Assembly: GCA_021325145.1 (NCBI GenBank) | Contig: JAJPHR010000056.1 | Location: 62,001-126,000 of the forward strand | Source of the DNA: Verrucomicrobiota bacterium | GTDB taxonomy: Bacteria; Verrucomicrobiota; Verrucomicrobiia; Limisphaerales; Pedosphaeraceae | DNA length: 64,000 nucleotides | Direction of reading: 5' to 3' | Shown: positions 37,351 through 46,184 of the stretch, one piece after another | Numbering within the stretch: the stretch's first letter is position 1 | Layout of the letters: each line of letters opens with the position of its first letter | Made by a program: the position numbers and the translations under genes | Notes under the pieces: generated by a model | The model's input: only the letters and a program-made list of their open reading frames with translations | Told to the model about the DNA's origin: nothing | Database searches by the model: none

Positions 37351-38109
37351 TCATTCATTCGCTTTGACAATAGGTTCCAAAAAAATCTTCCGAATCTCGA
37401 TTTCTCCCCCCTCGCTTTGAATGCCAATCTTCCCCGAGGAAATGTTGCATTGGGTAGCCTGGTTCATGAGCTTGCCGTTGACGCTGGCCTTGATGGTATC
37501 ACCGGTGCAAATCAATTCGCAAATATTCCATTCACCCACCGGTTTTTCGGTTGAAGGGCCTTGCTTGGAAAGCGGTTGGTTCGGTCCCTTCCCTTCGTGC
37601 TCCTTGCATTCCGCCCCCGCCATCAAGAACAAATCGCCCTGCTTGTCGTGCTGCCCCTGGCATTGCACGCATTTCGGCCAAAGCTTGTCCGGCAGTTCCA
37701 TATGCACCAGCACGCCCGTGTTGTCCGCCTTCGGCGCGACCTTCACAAAACGCCATTCCACCGTCAGCTTATAATCCCGGTAATCCTGCTTCGTTCGCAT
37801 GTAGCCGGTCGGCTTGCCCGTATTCTTGATCACGCCATTCTCAACCGACCAAGTTTTGCTCACGTCCGCATTGTCCTTCAGAAAAAGTTTCCAGCCGGAC
37901 AAATCCCTGCCGTTAAAAAGGTCGATGCGGTTTGTGGGCGTGAGTGCTGGTTCGGCGCTGACAGATTCCACCCCGGCAAAAACGCACGCGATGACAGCTA
38001 CAGCAATCCAACCCTTCGTCCTCGTCGTCGTCGATTTTCTTTGAGGAGAGGGAACACCGACCGAGGACGACGACGAGCACGAGCACGATTCAAAAGCAAG
38101 CTTTTGCAT
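37351..38109 (-). CDS. DUF1080 (3-keto-disaccharide hydrolase-like) protein, exported
   Basis: 252 residues. A hydrophobic segment (GWIAVAVIACVFAGVES, ending VSAEP) acts as signal peptide, but it is preceded by 32 unusual residues (MQKLAFESCSCSSSSSVGV...) encoded by a repeat element (38019-38098). The DUF1080 body is clear: LFNGRDLSGWKLF, a WSVENGVIKNTG strand, YRDYKLTVEWRF, NTGVLVHM and the C-terminal GKIGIQSEGGEIEIRKIFL. It has a concanavalin-like jelly-roll fold. Members act on plant or algal glycan derivatives. It is the last gene of a minus-strand operon with GH105 (5-nt gap) and DUF4861. Confidence 0.88.
   Translation of the reverse strand: MQKLAFESCSCSSSSSVGVPSPQRKSTTTRTKGWIAVAVIACVFAGVESVSAEPALTPTNRIDLFNGRDLSGWKLFLKDNADVSKTWSVENGVIKNTGKPTGYMRTKQDYRDYKLTVEWRFVKVAPKADNTGVLVHMELPDKLWPKCVQCQGQHDKQGDLFLMAGAECKEHEGKGPNQPLSKQGPSTEKPVGEWNICELICTGDTIKASVNGKLMNQATQCNISSGKIGIQSEGGEIEIRKIFLEPIVKANE
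38019..38098 (-). repeat. TCG/GAC triplet-rich inverted repeat inside the DUF1080 5' end
   Basis: The minus strand has TCGTGCTCGTGCTCGTCGTC near 38070-38095 and its partial mirror, CGACGACGACGAGGACGAAG, near 38016-38036. A palindrome, AAAAGCAAGCTTTT, follows at its start. Triplet-rich TCGTGCTCG strings recur as dispersed repeats in related genomes, from memory. Confidence 0.5.
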
Positions 38110-38114
38110 ACCGG

Positions 38115-39527
38115 CTACTTCTTCTTCGCCAACAAAATCTCCGCGCCCGCCAGCATTACCGGGCCGCGCCCGTGTAAATCATCATCCGGCCGCTCACGCT
38201 TGGCATAATAATCGAGGTCCATCCCGATGTTTGTGCCCCGGCAGGTTCCCTTCACCACGCCTTCCGGAGTAACTTGTTGGCAGATTCCTTCGAATGCCTT
38301 GCGTGCCACGTCCATGTTGGCGGGATTGATCCACCCGCGATTGACCGCGCGAGCGATGCTGTAGGTGAACATCGCGGTGCACGAGGTTTCCTCCCACAAC
38401 TCCGGCTTATCCAATGCCTGCCGCCACATGCCCGCCGGCGTCTGCAACGGCTTGATGCCCTCGATTTGCCGGCGCAAAATGTCCAACACTTTGGCGCGAT
38501 CGGGATGATCATCCGGCATCGCCGAAAGCACCTCCACCGCCGCGACCATCGTCCAACCGTTCGCCCGTCCCCATTTAATCGGCGACCGTTTTTGCTCCTT
38601 CTCAAAATAACCATGATAGAACACGCCGTCGGTGTCCTGCAGCCGCTTCGCCATGTTGATGATCTGTTGCGCGCAATCGTCGATCAATTTGCGGTCGCCG
38701 GCATGTTGCGACCAGCGCAACATAAACGGACAACCCATGTACAGATCATCGAGCCAAATTGTGCCGCCCATGGAAGCGGGACGCCAGAACGTGCCGTCCG
38801 GCAGTCGCGCCTGTTTGCCGCAGACCCATCCGTCAATGGCCTTGCCCACGCGTTCTTGTTCCGGCGTGGCCTTCCCGCCGTGCCGGAGCAAACCTTCCAT
38901 GAACTGCGCCCCCATCGCGCCGCAACTATCCAGGTTCCCCAACTTCATCAGACCGCCGATCTTATTTTCCTTCGCGGAAATGAACGGTTTCGCTTCCGCG
39001 CCGAGTTTCTTTCGGAAATCGTCCTGCCAGGCAAAGTAACGTGCGACAATCAGGTTGTGCTCGAGCACGAACTGTTCAACCGCCTTGTCGCCCGTCGCCT
39101 CGTTCACGTGCAACATGCCATACAAAGTCACACCCCACGGATAGTTCCACGCAATTCCCTCAGGTGCTTTCGCAGCCTCCGCCGCCTGAACCGAATCGAC
39201 GGGCGCATAGTCGCCGTCTTTGAGCGGCCGAATCTGGTGGTGCGCCACTCTCGTAATCACTTCGCGAATGGAAGCATCCGTCCGACCGGACAGGTCTGGC
39301 GTCATTACCGTCGCCTCGCCCGCGCCGAGGCAGCACAGATTAAAACTGAGAATCAGCCCTCCGGCGACTAATGTGGCAACAACCGAATTTCCATATTTTA
39401 AGCGCGGCCAGTACTCTCTCGCCCGGAAGAAGAGGGGGAACTGTCGGCTGTCGGCCGACGAATCAAGTACGGTTGGAACATTCCAATCACGCTCACTGCT
39501 GCTCTTCCAAAACGCTTTCAAAATCAT
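38115..39527 (-). CDS. GH105 family unsaturated glucuronyl/rhamnogalacturonyl hydrolase
   Basis: 470 residues. An N-terminal membrane/signal segment (SVVATLVAGGLILSFNLCCLG, about 47-67) is preceded by about 45 residues, so the true start may be internal. The alpha/alpha-barrel of GH88/GH105 follows: GNLDSCGAMGAQFMEGLL, PDGTFWRPASMGGTIWLDDLYMG (catalytic Asp region), KWGRANGWTMVAAVEVL and YSIARAVNRGWI. These enzymes remove the unsaturated uronic acid left by polysaccharide lyases, from pectin, ulvan or similar glycans. It is the middle gene of the operon DUF4861-GH105-DUF1080. Confidence 0.92.
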   Translation of the reverse strand: MILKAFWKSSSERDWNVPTVLDSSADSRQFPLFFRAREYWPRLKYGNSVVATLVAGGLILSFNLCCLGAGEATVMTPDLSGRTDASIREVITRVAHHQIRPLKDGDYAPVDSVQAAEAAKAPEGIAWNYPWGVTLYGMLHVNEATGDKAVEQFVLEHNLIVARYFAWQDDFRKKLGAEAKPFISAKENKIGGLMKLGNLDSCGAMGAQFMEGLLRHGGKATPEQERVGKAIDGWVCGKQARLPDGTFWRPASMGGTIWLDDLYMGCPFMLRWSQHAGDRKLIDDCAQQIINMAKRLQDTDGVFYHGYFEKEQKRSPIKWGRANGWTMVAAVEVLSAMPDDHPDRAKVLDILRRQIEGIKPLQTPAGMWRQALDKPELWEETSCTAMFTYSIARAVNRGWINPANMDVARKAFEGICQQVTPEGVVKGTCRGTNIGMDLDYYAKRERPDDDLHGRGPVMLAGAEILLAKKK

Positions 39528-39613
39528 AACCGTTCTCCGGCCCGGTTTTGGACTTTAGCTCGCCGCGCCGGAGCTTTCGTGCGAAGGCGGAACCTTGGAC
39601 TTTGGGCTCTTTT

Positions 39614-40795
39614 TCATTCCGTCGTCACGCTGATCTCAATCGGTGAAGCCAGCCCCTGGGCAAATTTGTCCACATACGCCGCCCACGCTTCGTAATCCGC
39701 GAATTGTCCGCTCTTGTCCCATCCAAAGCCGGCCCAATACGAAGCGACGTTATCTTTCGGCACCTTGGCCAGCACCAGAACGTTCCCCTTGTCCTCGACG
39801 CTTTTCACAAACAACTTGGGGTCCACCACAATCGCGCAGCCCAGATTACTGGCCTCTTTCTTGTCCTGCTTCAAAGGTTCCCAGGTGGTCACGCAGCCTT
39901 GCTTCGCTTTGATGTCCTTGCGCGCGATATCCTTCTTTTTGATGCCAATGCCGGTGATGAGTTGGGTCTTATCGGGCATGCCAAAGGATTTGTAGAAGCT
40001 TTCATAATGGTCCAGATTCTGTCCGGCATCCAGCGTGACCCGCTTGACCTCGGACGCCCTCGCGCCATTTTCATCCATGTCGAACGGCTCGTATATCAAA
40101 ACGAAGCTGACGCGAATTGGCCCGTTGGCAAGCGAATGCGACTCAACGAAGTTTTTTGAAACCCAAAGCTTGCTCCCGTCCCAAAGGCCGTTCCCGCCGT
40201 CGCCGCGCGTATCGCCCGCTGGATAAAAGTCCGCTCCTTCACCGTGGTCCGAATGGTAGTTATCCAGCATGTACCAGCCATTGATCACGAGTTGCGGAAC
40301 GCGCTTCACCCAAACGTCCACGGCGCTGCTGGTCAGCGGTTCACCCTGCCAGGTTTCCAGCGCCTTGCCATACATGCGATGCGCGATCCGGTCGTTTTCC
40401 CACGCGAAATCGTCGAACCGCTCCCGAACGAACCGACCATAGGCTTTGAAATCCTCCTTGGTATACTCAACCTTCTTGCCCACGCTGAGCGTGAACATCT
40501 TGCTTTCACCCGGCGCAAAATCGGCCTGGAAAATGACGTTGTCTGGTTTGAAATCCCCGTCCACATCCACCGCCTGGCAAAGCACCTCCTTGCCCGCCTC
40601 GTCCTTCACATGAACCGTGTTGAGACTCTTCGCGCCCAGCGGCTGAAGTTGCTTGCTCGACAATTCGATGGTTTGGCTTGGGCGCGCGAGTTGCAGCTTG
40701 TTGGTGGCCTTGATCACCAGTTGGCTTGCCGCCGGACAGGATGCCGGCCACGCGCCGATCAGCGCCACAGCCAGAATGCTTTTTAACGTCGTCAT
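39614..40795 (-). CDS. DUF4861 family exported protein
   Basis: 393 residues from the ATG giving MTTLKSILAVALIGAW; a longer frame to 40900 is unneeded. A signal peptide ends near CPAAS. The DUF4861 signature is strong: YGRFVRERFDDFAWENDRIAHRMYG, followed by SSAVDVWVKRVPQLVINGWY and YHSDHGEGADFY. The family is found in pectin and algal-glycan loci; it has been considered a carbohydrate-active or binding protein, but activity is not settled. First gene of the three-gene operon, so its promoter should lie in 40796-41098. Confidence 0.88.
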   Translation of the reverse strand: MTTLKSILAVALIGAWPASCPAASQLVIKATNKLQLARPSQTIELSSKQLQPLGAKSLNTVHVKDEAGKEVLCQAVDVDGDFKPDNVIFQADFAPGESKMFTLSVGKKVEYTKEDFKAYGRFVRERFDDFAWENDRIAHRMYGKALETWQGEPLTSSAVDVWVKRVPQLVINGWYMLDNYHSDHGEGADFYPAGDTRGDGGNGLWDGSKLWVSKNFVESHSLANGPIRVSFVLIYEPFDMDENGARASEVKRVTLDAGQNLDHYESFYKSFGMPDKTQLITGIGIKKKDIARKDIKAKQGCVTTWEPLKQDKKEASNLGCAIVVDPKLFVKSVEDKGNVLVLAKVPKDNVASYWAGFGWDKSGQFADYEAWAAYVDKFAQGLASPIEISVTTE

Positions 40796-41098
40796 GAATT
40801 CGTATAGTTTTGAATTTATATTTATTACTTTTATAATTTTATGACCTGCTTGTCGAGCAAAAACGGGTTCGGATTTCGGACTTATCATCATTCGCTCCAC
40901 AATGGCACCGCCAAATCACCCCGTCCAACACTGTGCACACTATGCATGCCATGCAACACGTGCATGCGCTGCGTTCCGCCATTCACCGGCGCATTGCCCG
41001 CACAGCAAGAATGCTCTGGAAAAGGAGCTCCCTATTGGATATGCTTGGAGACGAAATGATGAGCGCTGTGGAAGTCCCCGGGCTCCAGATATTTCCCT
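40796..41098. other. Divergent spacer with palindromic GCATGC run
   Basis: 303 nt between the divergent DUF4861 and DHH genes, expected to hold both promoters. 40796-40850 is AT-rich. Near 40930-40980, ATGCATGCCATGCA and GTGCATGC give overlapping small palindromes. An open frame crosses this region ahead of the DHH start but has no support. Confidence 0.4.
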
Positions 41099-42034
41099 AT
41101 GGAACCATTGCCGAAGCCGCAAGTGATTCTGACGCACGAGAGCGATCTCGATGGGCTGGTGGCGGGCCTGCTGTTGCAGCGGCTCGCGCAAAAGCTTTTC
41201 GGCGAACGAATCACGCTGGAAGCGCATCACTATCATACCTGGAAGCAGCGGCCTTTGTCCGAGAAGACGGCCTGGGTGACCGACCTGAATTTTGAAGCGC
41301 GCCTGGACCGCCCAGGCTGGCTCGTCATCGACCATCACGCAACGGAAGCGCCGGCGAAAAACGCCCGGTTGATCCATGACCTGGGCAAATCAGCGGGGTT
41401 GCTCTGCTACGAATTATGCCGGGAGCACGGGCTCGGCTCGCCCCAACTCGACCGGTTGGTGCATCTCAACAATGTCTCGGATTTGTTTCTCGAAGGCGAC
41501 CCCGATTTCGAACTGGCCGGCGACTATGCGAATCTGATCAAAGTTTACCAATTCTGGAGCATTCATACGCTCATCGAGGGCGAACTCGAACGCTTGCTCG
41601 ACCATCCATTGCTCGAAGTCATGGCCGTCAAACGCCGGGTCGAGAACCCGCTGGGCTTCGCCTGGAGCAAGGCGAACGTGGAGGAATTGAGCCCGACCGT
41701 GGGATTCGTGGACACCATCATTGGCAATAACAATCTGATCGTGCACGAATTGCTGGAGAAAAAGGCCACACCTTATCCCGTCCTGATCACGCTCTTCCGG
41801 CGCACGAACGGGCTGATCATCGCCAGCCTGCGCAGTCGCGACGGCGAGGCGCTCAAAGTGGCCGAGAAACTTCAAGGCGGCGGCCACGCCAACGCCGCTG
41901 GCGCCACCCTCCCCAAGCCTATCAAGACCATCCCCGACGCCATCGATTATCTGCGCCATGTGTTGAATCCCAAGCCGGAGGCGCTGAATAGTCTGGAGAG
42001 TCTTTTCAGCTCATTGCCAGCGGCGAACAAGTAA
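41099..42034 (+). CDS. DHH-family phosphoesterase
   Basis: 311 residues from the ATG giving MEPLPKPQVILTHESDLDG. The DHH domain shows HESDLDG (Asp ligands), a middle Asp in WVTDLNF, the name motif IDHHA, and an Asp in NNVSDLF; the C-terminal DHHA1-type end is GGGHANAAGATLP. These manganese enzymes cleave phosphodiester bonds in nanoRNA, pAp or cyclic dinucleotides. It resembles the NrnB-like group in order of motifs. If it acts on cyclic-di-AMP it could link to the USP-containing KdpD at 2966, but that is speculation. Confidence 0.88.
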   Translation: MEPLPKPQVILTHESDLDGLVAGLLLQRLAQKLFGERITLEAHHYHTWKQRPLSEKTAWVTDLNFEARLDRPGWLVIDHHATEAPAKNARLIHDLGKSAGLLCYELCREHGLGSPQLDRLVHLNNVSDLFLEGDPDFELAGDYANLIKVYQFWSIHTLIEGELERLLDHPLLEVMAVKRRVENPLGFAWSKANVEELSPTVGFVDTIIGNNNLIVHELLEKKATPYPVLITLFRRTNGLIIASLRSRDGEALKVAEKLQGGGHANAAGATLPKPIKTIPDAIDYLRHVLNPKPEALNSLESLFSSLPAANK

Positions 42035-42099
42035 GGGCCACGCCAAAGCATCCGAGGAAAGGGGTTGAAACAAGCCTTTGGAGCAGGTAATTTCCCTGC

Positions 42100-42336
42100 G
42101 TGCATACAGTGACAGCCGACAAGCAAAAGCGGGTTCGGATCCCGGATGCGACCCCTGGAGAGGTTTTTGCCTACGATAAAGCCCCGGACGGGACCATCAC
42201 CCTTCATCAGATTAAAAAGGCGGAACCGGCGGTTCCCAAGTGCCGTTTGGCCAAAGAGGACGGTTTCACGGTTGTCATACCCAATCAACCGATTAACGAG
42301 CAGGCCATCGAAGAGTTGCTGGCAGACTTCCCATGA
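42100..42336 (+). CDS. Antitoxin-like protein upstream of VapC
   Basis: 78 residues from a GTG start. A basic first part (VTADKQKRVRIPDATPGEVFAYD) resembles the AbrB-like N-terminus of some VapB antitoxins, with beta-strands DGTITLHQIKK; the C-terminal part (PINEQAIEELLADFP) is an amphipathic tail of the type that wraps the toxin. The stop overlaps the PIN-domain toxin start by 4 nt (ATGA), the standard toxin-antitoxin arrangement. No specific family recognised; identity rests on context. Confidence 0.7.
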   Translation: MHTVTADKQKRVRIPDATPGEVFAYDKAPDGTITLHQIKKAEPAVPKCRLAKEDGFTVVIPNQPINEQAIEELLADFP

Positions 42337-42731
42337 AGCACCTGCTGGACGTTAATCTGTTGATCGCCAGCATCGTCCAGACCCACTCAAAACACGCCCA
42401 GGCGCGCCTTTGGTTATCCGGAAAGGGAGTCGTTCTTTGTCCAATCGCAGAGCTTGGCTTCCTGCGAATCAGCACGAATGCAAAATCAGCGATTGGATTG
42501 ACCATGGAACGGGCCAGAGAAGTCTTGGAAAAGTTTGCTGCGGAACGCCAAGCGGACAGAATTCCGGACGACCTGCGTGCGCTGGACAGCCATCCCCGAA
42601 AGTCCGACCAAGTGACCGATCACTATCTGGCCGATTTGGCAGCCAAGCATAGGCTAAAGCTCGCTACGTTCGACGAGCATCTGAAGCATGTGTCCGCCGA
42701 ATTAGTGGCAGCGATTCCACAAGACGACTGA
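42333..42731 (+). CDS. VapC-type PIN-domain ribonuclease toxin
   Basis: 132 residues. The PIN acidic set is complete: Asp6 (LLDVNLLIA), Glu40 (CPIAELGFLR), Asp96 (TDHYLADLA) and Asp114 (TFDEHL), with Asn8 typical of VapC. This magnesium-dependent RNase would cleave tRNA or rRNA when its antitoxin is degraded. It overlaps the antitoxin gene by 4 nt. A group of REP-like palindromes lies just downstream (42911-43090). Confidence 0.9.
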   Translation: MKHLLDVNLLIASIVQTHSKHAQARLWLSGKGVVLCPIAELGFLRISTNAKSAIGLTMERAREVLEKFAAERQADRIPDDLRALDSHPRKSDQVTDHYLADLAAKHRLKLATFDEHLKHVSAELVAAIPQDD

Positions 42732-43103
42732 CAGACTAAACATTCTCCCCTAAGAAAGCGCGTTTATCTTTCTTCAAGATCTCTTGTAGTTTTCAGCAAC
42801 CAAGTCAGGAGAATTGAAGGCGCAATGCCACAGGCAACCACCGGGATTACAAGAATTTCCACAGCGACATGGATCTGAAGCCGGGAAATAAGCCGAAGGG
42901 CGAAAGAAATAGCCGACCGATTCATATAAATCGGTGGGAAACAGGGTATCCCTTCAAAGTCCCGGCAGGGACGAAAGAATGTTCCGAAGAATAGCTGCCG
43001 CTTTCTTTCGTCCCTGACGGGACTCGGAGGAAAATTCTTGAGAGCCAACCCAGCAATAAATCGCTGGGCTATTATCGGTCGTCCCGGCTGGACTACGCCG
43101 CAA
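42732..43103. other. Spacer occupied by REP-like composite repeat
   Basis: 372 nt between the VapC gene and the convergent ccsA gene. The right half is the composite palindrome at 42911-43090. The left half has no recognisable element. Confidence 0.5.
42911..43090. repeat. Composite REP/BIME-like element with nested inverted repeats
   Basis: Three stems in a row: ACCGATT/AATCGGT (42916-42935); a 19-nt pair in which CCCGGCAGGGACGAAAGAA (42961-42979) matches 43003-43021 with one mismatch; and CCCAGC/GCTGGG (43049-43068). The outer stems are inverted relatives (each followed by GGCTATT-type sequence), so the whole is a symmetrical unit. The form resembles REP/BIME units that RAYT transposases act on, but no transposase is in the window. 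Confidence 0.65.
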
Positions 43104-45020
43104 TTACGTCGCCGCCGTCGCGGGCTTTCCAGCGCTGGAACGTCCGCCTTGTGATTCCTGTGCCGCCGGTTCGCGGAAACTCAGCCACATCGTTTTCGGC
43201 AGGCAACCAAGCACGACAAGGATGATCTGGCTCGTAACGAACGTCATAAGCCAGGTGAACGCCGCGCTCGTGAACCCGTAGGAGTGCAGTCCGATCCCCA
43301 GCATGTTCACGCCGAACCACGACCAACTGGTCACGATGTTACCCACAATGGCCATGTTCGCCAGGCCGCGTTCCCGAACCAACCCGCCCCAGCGGGCGTG
43401 GAGCACCAGCGCGTTCCAAAGCACGATGATCAGCGCGCCGTTTTCCTTCGGGTCCCAGCCCCAAAAGCGGCCCCAGGATTGGTCGGCCCAGATGCCGCCA
43501 AGAACCGTGCCTACAAAACTAAACAAGGTCGCAAAGCAAATGATGCCATAGATCATCCGGTTCAGCGACTTCGCCAGCTCCGGAGTCAACGCGCGGGTGA
43601 ACAACCCCTGAACGATGAAGATGACCGCCAGGATGCCGGCCACAAAAGTCGAGGCATACCCGAGCGTCACCACCACAACGTGAGTGGCGAGCCAAAAATT
43701 CGTGTCCAGCACCGCGCGCATCATTTCCATGGTGTCGCCGGTGAGCGCCAGGTGATGCGCGATAATCAGCGTGGTAAATCCAATGATCGAAGAAACCATG
43801 GCGCCGATCGAGTTGCGCCAAAACCGCTCCAGGATCAACCCCAGCACGGTCGCCCCCCAGCCGATGAAAATGGCGGAGGAATAAAGATTCGTTACCGGCG
43901 GACGCCCTTCCAAATACATCCGGAAGATCAAGCCGGCCGTGTGGACCACCAGTGCAAGCCCGACTAATCCAACCGCCGTGACGCGCATCCACTCCCACTG
44001 CTTGGGTTTGAACCAGTACGCGAGCACGAACAGCAAAGCGCCCAGGAAAAGAATCATCGCCTTGTAGAACGGTTCGATATGGTTGAAATATTGCTCCTGC
44101 GCCGATTTCTTCAATTCGCGATCGAACTTGCCGGCCAGTTGGTTTTGATAATCCGCCACGGCGGCGTTGAATTCGGCAGGATTGTCATTAAGAAAGGCTT
44201 TGCTGATCCTGTTGTAAGCCTGCAACGCGAAGCCGGGCGTTGCGCCGCTGTTGGCGGCTGGGATGACGGATTCGGCCACGCGCGCCCATTGGGGATGCGC
44301 GGCATCCTTCTCAACCGGAACAATAAGCGGGGTTTCGAATTGGTCCGAGAACCAGCCTAAAGCCGCCGAATCAAAATCCTTCCCCTCCCGCCGGGCCATA
44401 AATGCGTTGCGTCCGGCCTCGACTTTGGTCAGATAGGCAGTCATTCTCGCGTCCAGGTCGCCACTGCCCGCGGGACCCAGGGTATATTTGAGTCGGTTAT
44501 AAATCGTCTGGTTGTTCCAGAGCTTGATCAAAGCCTGGTCATAAGGGCCTCGTTTCGAGTTGTCGATCTTCCCCGCCCGCACCGTTTCACGCTCAAGGTC
44601 GGAAAGCTTCGGCTGGATCTGCTGCCAGGAATAATGTTTGCCGTCCAGATGCTTCGCCTTGTCCGGATCGGCCGGCAAATCGAGCAATCCTTTCAAGTCC
44701 GGGTTATCGATGCGAAACACCGGCCAGGTGTCCGCCAGTTCCGGCTTGATCATCACCCCCAGCAGCCATTCGGTCGCCGAAATAATCCTGGGCTTCTCAT
44801 TCCAGTCCTTCCAGGGCTCAAGATTGGCGGTCTGCTTCTCGCGCAGTTGCAACAATGTGTTGCGCGCGAGCGAATCAAAAGGTTGGGTGCGTCCGTTGGC
44901 GACGACCGGCAGCCGGCCAAATTGATCGTAGGCCCAGTTTTTCTCGGGCGGCACGCGCAAGGAACCAACCACCCACGCGGCGAACACCGCCACAATGACC
45001 CAAGGCAACCATCTTTTCAT
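43104..45020 (-). CDS. ccsA: Cytochrome c biogenesis protein CcsA/ResC
   Basis: 638 residues from the ATG giving MKRWLPWVIVAVF; a longer frame to 45152 overlaps resB. After one N-terminal helix comes an unusually long periplasmic region of about 310 residues, then eight or so helices. The haem-handling WWD motif reads WGRFWGWDPKEN, with conserved histidines in VVHTAGL, AHHLAL and THVVVV. CcsA with ResB exports haem and attaches it to CxxCH apocytochromes (system II). It overlaps resB by 4 nt. The large periplasmic insertion between helix 1 and the core could be a docking domain. Confidence 0.93.
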   Translation of the reverse strand: MKRWLPWVIVAVFAAWVVGSLRVPPEKNWAYDQFGRLPVVANGRTQPFDSLARNTLLQLREKQTANLEPWKDWNEKPRIISATEWLLGVMIKPELADTWPVFRIDNPDLKGLLDLPADPDKAKHLDGKHYSWQQIQPKLSDLERETVRAGKIDNSKRGPYDQALIKLWNNQTIYNRLKYTLGPAGSGDLDARMTAYLTKVEAGRNAFMARREGKDFDSAALGWFSDQFETPLIVPVEKDAAHPQWARVAESVIPAANSGATPGFALQAYNRISKAFLNDNPAEFNAAVADYQNQLAGKFDRELKKSAQEQYFNHIEPFYKAMILFLGALLFVLAYWFKPKQWEWMRVTAVGLVGLALVVHTAGLIFRMYLEGRPPVTNLYSSAIFIGWGATVLGLILERFWRNSIGAMVSSIIGFTTLIIAHHLALTGDTMEMMRAVLDTNFWLATHVVVVTLGYASTFVAGILAVIFIVQGLFTRALTPELAKSLNRMIYGIICFATLFSFVGTVLGGIWADQSWGRFWGWDPKENGALIIVLWNALVLHARWGGLVRERGLANMAIVGNIVTSWSWFGVNMLGIGLHSYGFTSAAFTWLMTFVTSQIILVVLGCLPKTMWLSFREPAAQESQGGRSSAGKPATAAT

Positions 45021-46183
45021 GCCGTCCTCCGTTTGGAAATAAAGCCGACCAGGTGCATCAAAAATTGAATCATCATGCCGCCCCCAACCATGATGCACCC
45101 GATGTAAGGTGTCAACCAACTGGGATTCCGCACCACCTGGAGCACGCTCCATGGGCGCTCACCCTCGCCCTCTTGCAGCGGCATTTGATACTGATAATAC
45201 GTCAGCCCCTGGTAGCGCAGCGGATTGTTCATGTAGATATCGACTTCGCGATTTTCTCCCCGGGCCGGATTCTCGATGCGCACTCGGCTTTGATAATTCT
45301 TGGGGATATCGGTGCCTGGATACACGTCGTGGGTGGTCTTCAGCAACTGAATGGAATAGGGGAGATACTCGCGCTGCCAGCGGAACGCCATCCGCCAGAT
45401 TTTGTTCCCCAGGTTGAACTCCTGCGGCTGGCTCATGATTGTGGATACCAGCCAGGTGCCCAAGGAACCCTGCGGACCGATTAACTCCAGAATCGCGCTG
45501 GGCATGTTGCGTTCATCGGTGCTTCTCGTTTCCGGCGCCGGCGTCATCACCAAACCCGCGCCGAAACCATTGGACGCGGGCGGCGGTCCCTTGTCCACCA
45601 TGGGTCCGCGCGGACGAAGCGCGGCGTTGATGTGGTACTCCTTTACCCGAACGGTAAAAGGCAGTTTGTCGCTGCGGATTTCTCCCTGGTTCTTCACCAG
45701 GCTCTCGGGAATCGAAACGACTTCGTCCTGCTTCGGATCGGCGGCATCGGTCAAAAAGACCAATTCATTTCGCCCGGAACTTTCGGCGTAATTTTTGGTT
45801 TCTCCTTCCGAGAAGTGCACCTGGGTTTCACGCGACAACATATCCGTTGCCAGCTGACCCGCGAGCAACAGGATGATGCCGGCGTGCGTGATGTTGATTC
45901 CCGCTTTTTTCCAGGTGAGTTTGAATCGCTTGAGATGCGCCGCAATCAAGTTCAACAGGAGCACGCCGCCGATCAAATAGCCCGCGGGAAAGACCGGCAC
46001 TTTGAACCCTGCGCCTGCCGGCTCCCACCAGATGAAGAAGCTCCGGAACCAGCGGCTTTGGGCCAGATAAAGGCCCTCGTTCACCTGCGCCAGCGTGCCC
46101 AGGAACACCAGCACCACCGCCAAGGCCAGGCAGACTACTGTCAGTCGCAGCGAACTGAAGAATTTGAAAACGCGCTCGAACAT
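45017..46183 (-). CDS. resB: ResB-family cytochrome c biogenesis protein
   Basis: 388 residues from the ATG giving MFERVFKFFSSLRLTVVCLAL; upstream in-frame sequence overlaps the lipoprotein gene. Helices: LTVVCLALAVVLVFLGTLAQ, FPAGYLIGGVLLLNLIAAHL, GINITHAGIILLLAGQLA and the last near YIGCIMVGGGMMIQFLMHL. The large periplasmic loop (about 115-355) contains YLPYSIQLLKTTHDVYPGTDIP and RYQGLTYYQYQM, typical of ResB. It partners CcsA in haem delivery. Its start follows the lipoprotein stop by one base, and its end overlaps ccsA by 4 nt, so the three genes are tightly coupled. Confidence 0.92.
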   Translation of the reverse strand: MFERVFKFFSSLRLTVVCLALAVVLVFLGTLAQVNEGLYLAQSRWFRSFFIWWEPAGAGFKVPVFPAGYLIGGVLLLNLIAAHLKRFKLTWKKAGINITHAGIILLLAGQLATDMLSRETQVHFSEGETKNYAESSGRNELVFLTDAADPKQDEVVSIPESLVKNQGEIRSDKLPFTVRVKEYHINAALRPRGPMVDKGPPPASNGFGAGLVMTPAPETRSTDERNMPSAILELIGPQGSLGTWLVSTIMSQPQEFNLGNKIWRMAFRWQREYLPYSIQLLKTTHDVYPGTDIPKNYQSRVRIENPARGENREVDIYMNNPLRYQGLTYYQYQMPLQEGEGERPWSVLQVVRNPSWLTPYIGCIMVGGGMMIQFLMHLVGFISKRRTA

Positions 46184-46184
46184 A

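Noticed and set aside
40930-40980. GCATGC-rich stretch considered as an operator
   Set aside because: Overlapping small palindromes of this kind arise easily; no second copy near other genes.
42911-43090. Possible CRISPR array
   Set aside because: The stems are inverted, not direct, repeats; there is no regular spacer and no cas gene.
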